This document shows, piece by piece, positions 1-5,525 of a stretch of 6,024 nucleotides of DNA. Numbering within the stretch: the stretch's first letter is position 1; each line of letters starts with the position of its first letter. The translations under genes and the position numbers were made by a program. The notes beneath the pieces were generated by a model. The model saw only the letters and a program-made list of their open reading frames with translations. It was not told the origin of the DNA and searched no databases. The stretch comes from DASUZD01 sp036377055 (lineage in GTDB: Bacteria > Actinomycetota > Thermoleophilia > Gaiellales > Gaiellaceae), in contig DASUZD010000322.1 in NCBI GenBank assembly GCA_036377055.1, positions 1-6,024 of the forward strand, given 5' to 3'.

Positions 1-246
1 GTTGACGGCGACTCCCAGGAGCCAGGGGAGCACGCCACGCTCGCCGACCTCGACGCGTTGCCGCTTCCGCCACGCCTCCAAGAAGACGGTCGAGGTCAGA
101 TCTTCGGCCAACGCCCAATCGGCCGTGCTCCGGAAGCAGAAGCGGTAGACGGAGCCGGCATGGCGGTCGAAGAGTTCGGCGAACGCTTGGGCGTCGCCCG
201 CGCGCGCCGCCCTCCGCCAGAGCTCGACATCGTCGATTTGCGGCAC
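1..246 (-). CDS. ECF-type RNA polymerase sigma factor (N-terminal part, runs off window)
   Basis: This is the first 82 codons of a sigma-70 family ECF factor, which would direct RNA polymerase to a small set of promoters. The frame is open from a GTG at 246 to the window edge without a stop. The translation begins VPQIDDVELWRRAARAG, then shows region 2: a core-binding helix around FAELFDRHAGSVYRFCFR (residues 22-39) and the hallmark AEDLTSTVFLEAWRKR (residues 47-62), followed by LPWLLGVAVN at the edge. Region 4 would lie outside, so the ECF subgroup and any C-terminal extension cannot be judged. The GTG is chosen because homology starts right there and no ATG, GTG or TTG lies close upstream in frame; its Shine-Dalgarno is weak (GGA about 12 bases upstream). 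It starts 43 bases after the signal peptidase stop, so it is probably the fourth gene of that operon. No anti-sigma factor is visible in the window. Confidence 0.93.
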   Translation of the reverse strand, partial: MPQIDDVELWRRAARAGDAQAFAELFDRHAGSVYRFCFRSTADWALAEDLTSTVFLEAWRKRQRVEVGERGVLPWLLGVAVN

Positions 247-289
247 CGCTACGTGATGTCCGCAGCAGGCCGAAGCGTTCGCTGGGATT

Positions 290-877
290 TCACAAGACCC
301 CCAGGTGCGACGGGAGCACGAACACCACGCGTCCAAGAATGGCAGAGCGCGGCACGGGGCCGAACCGACGGCTGTCGCACGACCTCGACCGGTTGTCGCC
401 CAACAAGAACACCTCTCCGCGCGGGATGCGGACCGACGGAAACGCGATCCCTGCGCGCGCCCGCGGGTGCACGTAGGGCTCTCGTCGCGGCCGACCGTCG
501 ACGTAGAGCGAGCCATTGCGGGCGCGGACGTGCTGGCCGCCAACGGCGACGATCCGCTTGATCACGACGCCATTCCCTGCGCAGCGGATTCGGCTGTCTT
601 CGATCCGCACCACGACAACGTCGCCCGCACGCGGCGGCCGGAGGCTCAAGTCCAGACGCTCGACGAGGACCCGATCGCTGCGAAGACGTCCGCAGCCGGG
701 ACCTCCGCTGCAGTGGAGCGTCGGCTCCATCGAAGCGGACTCGACCGTGTAGATCCGTACGCCGCTTCTGGTGGCAGCCACCGTGGCGACCGCCACCAGC
801 GCGGCGAGAGCCGGTACTGCGACGCGGCGCAGGCGTCCGGCCGCAGTCGACCTCAGTCGTGCCAATCCGTCCAGCAC
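290..877 (-). CDS. Type I signal peptidase (S26 family)
   Basis: A membrane-anchored serine protease that removes signal peptides from exported proteins on the outer face of the cytoplasmic membrane. From the GTG at 877 it has 195 residues: one N-terminal membrane helix (about 18-36), then all family boxes: SASMEPT with catalytic Ser49, SDRVLVERL (67-75), GDVVVVR (85-91), NGVVIKRIVAVGG with general base Lys107, and FLLGDNRSRSCDSRRFG (157-173). Four Cys (56, 62, 99, 167) lie outside the membrane; C56/C62 flank a short insertion after the catalytic Ser, a pattern I recall from actinobacterial relatives, so disulfides are plausible. There is no second C-terminal membrane helix. The start is uncertain: the GTG overlaps the preceding gene by 25 bases with little Shine-Dalgarno, TTG at 865 is possible, and a CTG at 856 overlaps the upstream stop as CTGA. 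The frame is open upstream to 1009, but that part lies inside the neighbouring gene. Translational coupling is likely. Confidence 0.95.
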   Translation of the reverse strand: MLDGLARLRSTAAGRLRRVAVPALAALVAVATVAATRSGVRIYTVESASMEPTLHCSGGPGCGRLRSDRVLVERLDLSLRPPRAGDVVVVRIEDSRIRCAGNGVVIKRIVAVGGQHVRARNGSLYVDGRPRREPYVHPRARAGIAFPSVRIPRGEVFLLGDNRSRSCDSRRFGPVPRSAILGRVVFVLPSHLGVL

Positions 878-1290
878 GCACCGGTGACGTCGTACAGCGG
901 ACTGCACTCCGCGTACTCGTAGCTGCTGCCCGTACCGCTGATTCCCGTGCCGTACCCCTGGCCCCAGTAGCTCGGGAACGAGGCCTCGCTGGGGGAGTAG
1001 CCGAGCCACCAGTAGTCGCTCGACGATTGGCTCGAGAAGTGATTGTCGTCGCGCTTCGCGACGCCGGTGGTGTGGTAGTGGTCGTGGTAGCCGCTACCGG
1101 TCAGGTTCTGCCAGATATAGCAGTTGTAGTCCTGCGAGTAAGTCGGCGTGTAGTGCGTGCAGTGCGTCGCTGCGTATGCCTCCTTTGCACGCGCAGATTG
1201 GCCGGCGACCGCGAGCGCGACCGCTGCGGCGGTCGCAGCCACCGTCAGGTGAGCCGCGAGGACGATCCACATCTTGCTCCGTCGATGCAT
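853..1290 (-). CDS. Small secreted protein rich in Tyr/Trp/His with four Cys, unknown function
   Basis: I do not recognise this 145-residue protein. It starts at the ATG at 1290, preceded by a good GGAAAGGAAG Shine-Dalgarno about 6 bases upstream; the open frame reaches 1323 but lacks such a site there. Residues 1-35 form a classical signal peptide: basic MHRRSK, a hydrophobic core of Ala/Val/Leu and an AxA-type site near QSARA, cleaved before Lys36 (AYA a few residues on is an alternative). The roughly 110-residue mature part holds 14 Tyr, 6 Trp, 7 His and 4 Cys (44, 57, 129, 139), including an HDHYH cluster (69-73) and YWW (93-95), with Gly/Ser-rich linkers. There is no membrane anchor, LPxTG or lipobox. 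Two disulfides and an aromatic, possibly carbohydrate-binding or peroxidase-crosslinkable surface are conceivable, but that is inference. It lies 29 bases after the preceding secreted-protein gene and overlaps the signal peptidase start, so it is cotranscribed with both. Confidence 0.85.
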   Translation of the reverse strand: MHRRSKMWIVLAAHLTVAATAAAVALAVAGQSARAKEAYAATHCTHYTPTYSQDYNCYIWQNLTGSGYHDHYHTTGVAKRDDNHFSSQSSSDYWWLGYSPSEASFPSYWGQGYGTGISGTGSSYEYAECSPLYDVTGACWTDWHD

Positions 1291-1319
1291 CGCTCGCTTC
1301 CTTTCCGTCGTCTCGAAAC

Positions 1320-1862
1320 TCAATGGATCGCAAAGCCGCGGATCGACTCGCGCGGGGCGGAGGTGTTGATCCTGAACACGCCGTTCGCAAGCGGCAGCGG
1401 CACGTTTTCGGCGCGGGTCTCGAGCGCGATCGCGTTCACGGTAGTCGCCGCGACACCGATGCCTGACAGCCGATTCGACCGTGCGTCGAAGCTAGCGAGC
1501 GCGATCGAGGGGATCCCCGGCGCACCGGGATCGCCGCACACCACCGCTTCCGCGACGACGGCGATGCACGCGCCGTGGCTTCCAGGAATGAAGTACGCGG
1601 GGCCGGTCACGGTCTGGCCGATGCGCCGCACCTCCTCGAACGAATCGGCGGTAATGCCTGCCCGGTCAGCCAGCTGAACGCCGATCAGGTCGTTTACTGC
1701 CGTCGCCTCACTCTGCGGCAACGCCTGCGCCGGAAATGCAGCCACGGCGAGATTGCTTCGGATGACGGGTCGATCCGACGCCTGCAGCGCTGACGACGTA
1801 CCCGCAAACACGGCCCACGCGACAGCGGCAAGGGACGCAGCGAGTGCTGCTTTTCGCACCAT
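1320..1862 (-). CDS. Secreted protein of unknown function, two-Cys type
   Basis: A 180-residue exported protein. The ATG at 1862 follows a G-rich Shine-Dalgarno (AGGGGG, 4 bases before it). Residues 1-28 look like a signal peptide: MVRK, then an Ala/Val/Leu core ending in SSALQA. The mature part has no membrane helix. It has a predicted helical stretch (about 52-80), a GPAYFIPGSHGACIAV segment, two Cys (99 and 109) that could form a disulfide, and a C-terminal beta-rich half with VNDL near residue 56 and the pattern LSGIGVAATTVNAIAL (132-147) followed by LANGVFRIN (158-166). This general layout (exposed segment, short Cys loop, then a G-V-x-x-x-V-x-x-I-x-L strand pair) resembles hypothetical exported proteins I associate with actinobacterial ECF sigma factor neighbourhoods; the resemblance is from memory and untested. 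It is the first gene of the left-hand operon, directly downstream of the dyad-bearing promoter candidate. Confidence 0.88.
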   Translation of the reverse strand: MVRKAALAASLAAVAWAVFAGTSSALQASDRPVIRSNLAVAAFPAQALPQSEATAVNDLIGVQLADRAGITADSFEEVRRIGQTVTGPAYFIPGSHGACIAVVAEAVVCGDPGAPGIPSIALASFDARSNRLSGIGVAATTVNAIALETRAENVPLPLANGVFRINTSAPRESIRGFAIH

Positions 1863-1926
1863 GTTTCCCCCTACAAAGGATGTCCTCGTCTCAGGCTAGG
1901 ACTATTTTGAACCTATAGCGCACATG

Positions 1927-1954
1927 AGCGTAAACGTCTCTTTAGACATGTCAA
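1927..1954 (-). promoter_or_regulatory. Candidate sigma-70 promoter for the secreted-protein / signal peptidase / ECF operon
   Basis: Reading leftward, a perfect -35 hexamer TTGACA (1954-1949) is followed by a 16-base spacer and TACGCT (1932-1927), which keeps the T-A---T positions of a -10 box. Transcription would begin near 1920, giving a leader of about 58 bases before the ATG at 1862. The -35 lies in the centre of the 44-base inverted repeat and the -10 coincides with its outer left arm, so a protein bound to the dyad would block RNA polymerase. A TATAGG at 1917-1912 is an alternative -10 but has no recognisable -35. Confidence 0.45.
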
Positions 1955-1970
1955 ATAAGAGACATACGCT
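1927..1970. repeat. 44-base interrupted inverted repeat (possible operator)
   Basis: On the plus strand the left arm is AGCGTA (1927-1932), three bases, then GTCTCTT (1936-1942). The right arm is AAGAGAC (1957-1963), one base, then TACGCT (1965-1970). All 13 arm positions pair exactly, separated by a 14-base centre that itself contains the perfect palindrome GACATGTC (1945-1952). It is AT-richer than anything else in the window. Its position 65-108 bases before the start of the secreted-protein operon, and its overlap with a promoter candidate, favour an operator. As RNA it would form a stable hairpin, but no U-tract follows in the direction of transcription, so an intrinsic terminator for the sigma gene is less likely. 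Confidence 0.7.
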
Positions 1971-2033
1971 GAAGGGACACGCGCAGGAACGTGCCGACGC
2001 GACGCCCGCGTGCTGTGTCCCGGGACGAGGGCG

Positions 2034-3119
2034 CTAGGAGGTCGCGACCGATTGCATCTCGCGCAGCGTCGCGAGCCGCCGTAGCGAGTCGAGCTCGATC
2101 TGGCGGACGCGTTCGCGCGTGAGACCCAGACGGCGGCCGATCTCTTCCAGCGTCTTCGGCTCCGACTCGTCGAGGCCGTAGCGGAGTTCGAGCACCTTCC
2201 GCTCGCGCTCGGGGAGCGAGGCGAGCGCCTGCGCCAGCACTTGGCTTCGGAGCGAGACCTCGACCTCGTCCTCCGGGAGCGGCCCGTCGCCGGCGACGAA
2301 GTCCCCGAAGGTCGCGTCCTCCTGGTCGCCGACCGGCTGGTCGAGGCTGGCCGACGCTCGCGCGGCCGCGAGCACCTCGTGCGCCTGCTGGAGCGGCAGG
2401 CTCGCCTCCTCGGCGATCTCCTCGAGCGTCGGCTCGCGCCCGAGCTGCGTCCAGAGCAGCCGCTCGGCCCGGTTCATCTTCTGGAGCCGCTCGACGATGT
2501 GGACCGGCATCCGGATCGTGCGCGCCTTGTCGGCGAGCGCCCGGGCGACGGCCTGGCGGATCCACCAGGTCGCGTACGTCGAGAACTTGTAGCCGCGGCG
2601 CCAGTCGAACTTCTCGACCGCGCGGATCAGCCCGAGGGTGCCCTCCTGGATCAGGTCGAGGAAGGGCAGGCCCTGGTTGCGGTAGTTCTTCGCGATCGAG
2701 ACGACGAGGCGCAGGTTCGACTGGATCATCCGCTGCTTCGCCTCGCCGTCGCCGCGCTCGATCCGCTTTGCGAGCTCGACCTCCTGCGCCGCCGTCAGGA
2801 GCGCGTGCCGGCCGGCCTCGCGCAGGAACAGCTGAAGGGCGTCGGTGGTGGTCTCGTACGAGAGCTGCTGGGCGAGCGAGGGCTGCGGCGGCGGAGGAGG
2901 TGGCTGCTGCTCGCGCTCCCGCTCCTCGTCGAGGATCTCGATGCCGCGCTGGTCGAGCTCCCGGTAGAGCGCGTCCGTCTCGAGCGGGTCGAGCGGGCGC
3001 GTCTCGAGCACCTCGGCAAGGTCGGACTGACGCACCGAGCCCTGTAGCTCGGCCGCCTCGATCAGCGTCTGCAACTCCTCGTTCTGGAGGATGATGCTCT
3101 CGATCAGCTCTACCGTCAT
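2034..3119 (-). CDS. Primary-type RNA polymerase sigma-70 factor (RpoD/SigA family)
   Basis: A 361-residue sigma-70 factor for promoter recognition by RNA polymerase. The ATG at 3119 is preferred over an upstream TTG at 3158 because AGGAG lies 9 bases before it. Order of parts: a region 1.1-like N-terminus (about 14-65, ending RGIEILDEE), an acidic/Gln stretch with six prolines (73-78), region 1.2 (92-124, LFLREAGRHALLTAAQE), region 2 (125-215: NLRLVVSIAKNY, FLDLIQEGTLGLIRAVEKFD, and the -10 reading and melting segment FSTYATWWIRQAVARAL), region 3 (216-285) and region 4 (295-350: LPERERKVLELRYGL, then the -35 reading helix LTRERVRQIE). The -35 contact residues match housekeeping factors, but the tail ends LREMQSVATS rather than the usual basic RpoD C-terminus, so a group 2 (primary-like) factor is as likely as the main one. 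It follows a PBP gene by 65 bases, not dnaG as is common for rpoD. Confidence 0.95.
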   Translation of the reverse strand: MTVELIESIILQNEELQTLIEAAELQGSVRQSDLAEVLETRPLDPLETDALYRELDQRGIEILDEEREREQQPPPPPPQPSLAQQLSYETTTDALQLFLREAGRHALLTAAQEVELAKRIERGDGEAKQRMIQSNLRLVVSIAKNYRNQGLPFLDLIQEGTLGLIRAVEKFDWRRGYKFSTYATWWIRQAVARALADKARTIRMPVHIVERLQKMNRAERLLWTQLGREPTLEEIAEEASLPLQQAHEVLAAARASASLDQPVGDQEDATFGDFVAGDGPLPEDEVEVSLRSQVLAQALASLPERERKVLELRYGLDESEPKTLEEIGRRLGLTRERVRQIELDSLRRLATLREMQSVATS

Positions 3120-3184
3120 CGCGGCACGCTCCTGTTCCCGGCCCCCGGGGTATCGCAAACCCTAGCCGACATTTGCCGCACCAC

Positions 3185-5434
3185 CTACTCGGGCGGCGCG
3201 GGCGGCGGCGGAGGCGGCTCCGGGGGTGGGGGAGGCGGAGGCGGCGGCTCGACGGGCGGCGGCGGAGGCGGAGGCGGCGCGACCGGAGGCGGGGGAGGCG
3301 GCGGCGGGCTCGCGGCGGGCGGCGGCGTGGGCGGGGGCGGCGGCGAAGCGGGCGTGGTCTGCGTCGACGTGCTCGGCGTGTACGGCTGTGGCGACGAAGG
3401 CTGCGTCACGTAGCCGCCGTAGATCGGCGTCCCGCTCGAGTACGCGGACGGGAAGCTCTGCGGCGGCACGCCCTGGAGCGCCGTCGTCATGAACGTGCGC
3501 CAGATCGTCGCCGGGATCGTGCCGCCGAACACCTCTCCGTAGCCCTCGATCCCGAGCAGCGGGATCTCGCGGTGCGGGTAGCCGACCCACACGCAGGTCA
3601 CGAGCTGCGGCACGAAGCCGCAGAACCACGCGTCCTGGAAGTTCTCCGCGGTGCCGGTCTTGCCCGCGGCCTCCCGGTCGGAGAGCGCGGCGCCGGTGCC
3701 CGTGCCGCCGGTTACCACGCCCTGGAGCGCCTCGGTGATCAGGTCGGCGTCGTTCTGCCCGAGGACGCGGTTGCCGCGGTCGACCGACTCGTAGAGCTTC
3801 TTCCCGCGGGCGTCGCGCACGAGCTGGAGCGCCTGCGCGGTGTGCTTGATCCCGCGCGCGGCGAAGACGGAGTAGCCGACGGTCATCTCGAGCGGCGAGA
3901 CCGGCTGCGTGCCGAGCGTGATCGAGCAGACCGCCTCGAGCGGCGAAGAGATCCCCATCTTGTGCGCCATCTCGACGACCTTCTCCGGCCCGACCTTGAC
4001 CACGAGCTGGGCGAAGATCGTGTTCACGGAGCCCGCCGTCGCCTGGAAGAGGCTCATCGTCCCGCCCGTCTCGTCCGCGTTGTTGTGCGGGTTCCAGGGC
4101 TGGTTGTCCGTGTAGCACTCGCGGTCCGGGATCACGATCGAGGGCGGGCCGTAGAAGGTCGAGTTCAGCGAGATCCCCTCGTTGACCGCGGCCGCCAGCA
4201 CGAAGGGCTTGAAGGCGCTGCCCGCCTGCCGGTGGCCCTGCGACGCGAGGTTGAACTGGAGCCGCTCGCCGCTCGGGACGTCGACCTCCATCGCGCGGAT
4301 CTTCCCGTTCCGCGGGTCGATCGCGACGAGCGCTGCCGCGGGATCGTTCTTCGAGAGGAGGACGCCGCGCATCGCGTCGCGCGCGGCCTTCTGCAGACGC
4401 GGGTCGATGGTCGTCTTGATGCGCAGGCCGCCGCGCCGCACCTTGTCGGCCCCGAAGGCGTCGACGAGCTGGTCCTCGACGTAGCCGAAGAAGTACGGCT
4501 GGCGGATGGTCTTGTAGATCGAGCCCGGCTTCAGGCCGAGCGGCTGCCGGAGCCCGTCCTGGAGCTGCGAGAGCGTGATCTCGCCCGACTCGTAGAGCGC
4601 GCGCAGGACGTCGTTCCGGCGCGAGAGCGCGACGCCCGGCCGGCGGAGCGGGTCGTAGTCGGAGGGCGCCTGCGGGAGGCCCGCGAGCAGCGCCGCCTGC
4701 GTCAGCGAGAGATGCTTCGCGCTCGTCGAGAAGTACGTCTGCGCGGCCGCCTCGACGCCGAAGGCGTGGTTGCCGTAGTAGACCTGGTTCAGGTACGTCG
4801 CCAGGATCCGGCGCTTCGGCCACTTGTTCGCAAGCCTGAGCGCGAGGCACGCCTCCTTGAACTTGCGCTCGAGCGTCCGCTGGTCGTTCCCGATGTAGAG
4901 GTTCCGGACGAGCTGCTGCGTGATCGTCGAGCCGCCCTGCGTCGGCTTCCCGGTCTCGATGTCCTTCAGCGCCGCGCGGACGATGCCCCGGTAGTCGAGG
5001 CCGCCGTGCTCGTAGAAGCGCTTGTCCTCGATCGCGACGGTCGCCTCGGGCAGCCAGTGCGACATCTGCGCCAGCTGGAGCGGCTGCCGGTTCTTGTCGG
5101 ATGGGATCGAGCCGAGCGGCGAGCCGTCGTCGGCGAAGACGAACGAGTTCGCTCCGATGCGCAGCGCGCGCAGCGAGGAGAGCGAGCACCCGGACTTGAC
5201 CGCCGCGGTGCCGCCGATCGCCGCCGCGCCGACCAGCCCGGCGAGGACGAGCAGCGGCACGAGGAAGATCGCGCCGGCGAGCCGGCGGTGGGTCGGCCGC
5301 CGCCGGCGCCCGCGGCGCCGATGCAGCCGTGGCGGCAGCTCGTCGTCGTCGGGCGGGCGCGCGCCGCGACCGTTCGCGACGCCGTTCGGCCCGGCGCCGT
5401 TCCGTCCGGCGAAGTTTCCGTCCTGCGTCGTCAG
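3185..5434 (-). CDS. Class A penicillin-binding protein: bifunctional glycosyltransferase/transpeptidase
   Basis: Builds and crosslinks peptidoglycan outside the membrane. I place the start at a CTG (5434), giving 749 residues: an Asn/Gly-rich cytoplasmic tail, a basic cluster (36-51), one membrane helix (about 52-75), the GT51 glycosyltransferase (IEDKRFYEHGG with catalytic Glu136; GGSTITQQLVRN; RKFKE; ILATYLNQVYYG) and a transpeptidase with SAFK (Ser406, Lys409), SVN (469-471) and KTGT (592-595). The last 64 residues are Pro-rich and end PAPPE; there is no PASTA domain. In-frame ATG/GTG/TTG codons are absent between the stop at 5435 and GTG 5260; the GTG would cut the helix and remove its basic anchor and has no Shine-Dalgarno, whereas AGGGGG lies 8 bases before the CTG. 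In the fourth glycosyltransferase motif Ala replaces the common Glu of ILExYLN; both expected catalytic Glu are kept. Gene identity is certain; the start is inferred. Confidence 0.95.
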   Translation of the reverse strand: MTTQDGNFAGRNGAGPNGVANGRGARPPDDDELPPRLHRRRGRRRRPTHRRLAGAIFLVPLLVLAGLVGAAAIGGTAAVKSGCSLSSLRALRIGANSFVFADDGSPLGSIPSDKNRQPLQLAQMSHWLPEATVAIEDKRFYEHGGLDYRGIVRAALKDIETGKPTQGGSTITQQLVRNLYIGNDQRTLERKFKEACLALRLANKWPKRRILATYLNQVYYGNHAFGVEAAAQTYFSTSAKHLSLTQAALLAGLPQAPSDYDPLRRPGVALSRRNDVLRALYESGEITLSQLQDGLRQPLGLKPGSIYKTIRQPYFFGYVEDQLVDAFGADKVRRGGLRIKTTIDPRLQKAARDAMRGVLLSKNDPAAALVAIDPRNGKIRAMEVDVPSGERLQFNLASQGHRQAGSAFKPFVLAAAVNEGISLNSTFYGPPSIVIPDRECYTDNQPWNPHNNADETGGTMSLFQATAGSVNTIFAQLVVKVGPEKVVEMAHKMGISSPLEAVCSITLGTQPVSPLEMTVGYSVFAARGIKHTAQALQLVRDARGKKLYESVDRGNRVLGQNDADLITEALQGVVTGGTGTGAALSDREAAGKTGTAENFQDAWFCGFVPQLVTCVWVGYPHREIPLLGIEGYGEVFGGTIPATIWRTFMTTALQGVPPQSFPSAYSSGTPIYGGYVTQPSSPQPYTPSTSTQTTPASPPPPPTPPPAASPPPPPPPPVAPPPPPPPPVEPPPPPPPPPEPPPPPPAPPE
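3188..3346 (-). repeat. Polyproline-coding low-complexity tract (3' end of PBP gene)
   Basis: The last 53 sense codons of the PBP gene are almost all proline codons, interrupted by single Val, Ala, Glu, Thr or Ser residues. Blocks of eight or nine prolines recur with V/A/E punctuation (ending in PPV, then APP, then VEPP, then EPP). On the plus strand this reads as GGC/GGA/GGG repeats, including two GGGGG runs near 3221-3231, so it is prone to slippage and could form G-quadruplex structure on the template strand. A cell-wall-spanning spacer is the likely role of the encoded tail. Confidence 0.9.
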
Positions 5435-5448
5435 TCAGCGGCCCCCTG
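5426..5448 (-). promoter_or_regulatory. Shine-Dalgarno and CTG start of the PBP gene
   Basis: Reading leftward the sequence is CAGGGGGCCGCTGA followed by CTG ACG ACG. The AGGGGG element ends 7 bases before the CTG, normal ribosome-binding spacing, and the in-frame TGA stands immediately before the CTG, so translation cannot start any further upstream in this frame. This is what decides the start given for the PBP gene. Confidence 0.5.
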
Positions 5449-5511
5449 AGGCGCATTCTTCCACAGGAATGCCGCCACGACACCCCAGCGGCCGCTTCGC
5501 TCCGATGCACG

Positions 5512-5525
5512 ATAACGCGCGTTAT
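5512..5525. promoter_or_regulatory. Perfect 14-base palindrome ATAACGCGCGTTAT, possible operator
   Basis: ATAACGCGCGTTAT equals its own reverse complement. It spans the TAA stop of the cupin gene and lies 78 bases before the PBP start. A TTGACA hexamer on the minus strand (5530-5525) touches its edge and could be a -35 for the PBP gene, but the expected -10 position reads CATCGG, a poor match. The palindrome has only a five-pair stem and no T-tract after it, so it is a better candidate for a dimeric regulator site than for a terminator. The regulator is unknown. Confidence 0.35.

Noticed and set aside
58..561. 167-codon plus-strand open frame opposite the ECF sigma factor and the signal peptidase
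   Set aside because: Low-complexity Arg/Gly translation; both minus-strand genes under it have clear family motifs.
249..881. 210-codon minus-strand open frame over the signal peptidase
   Set aside because: Arg/Ala-rich shadow in another frame; the signal peptidase with all catalytic boxes is the real gene.
859..1677. 272-codon plus-strand open frame opposite the two secreted-protein genes
   Set aside because: No signal peptide or motif, and it covers the boundary of two minus-strand genes that have good ribosome sites and signal peptides.
1974..2026. Inverted repeats GGGACAC (1974-1980) / GTGTCCC (2015-2021) and the palindrome GTCCCGGGAC (2017-2026) after the sigma gene
   Set aside because: Considered as a terminator. 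The two structures compete for the same bases, the long loop is weak and no U-tract follows, so I do not annotate one.
1951..2565. 204-codon minus-strand open frame overlapping the sigma factor's 3' end
   Set aside because: Out-of-frame Arg/Ala/Pro-rich shadow running through the 44-base dyad; no domain.
2241..3047. 268-codon plus-strand open frame opposite the sigma factor
   Set aside because: Antisense shadow; the sigma factor on the minus strand accounts for the sequence fully.
3120..3184. Possible promoter for the sigma gene in the PBP-sigma gap (TAGGGT and GATACC as -10 boxes)
   Set aside because: Neither has a credible -35 at 16-18 bases; cotranscription with the PBP gene is as likely.
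3188..3346. Tandem-repeat array resembling CRISPR or a VNTR
   Set aside because: The repetition is only proline codons within the PBP reading frame; there are no spaced identical repeats.
3173..5449. 758-codon open frame on the plus strand opposite the PBP gene
   Set aside because: Its translation is almost wholly Arg, Ala, Leu, Val, Asp and Gly with no recognisable domain; it is the antisense shadow of a gene whose third positions are nearly all G/C.
3162..5510. 782-codon open frame on the minus strand overlapping the PBP gene in another frame
   Set aside because: Arg/Ala/Pro low-complexity translation without motifs, while the in-frame PBP shows every glycosyltransferase and transpeptidase motif. 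The ATG at 5510 could be the real start only if a frameshift joined the frames, for which I see no sign.
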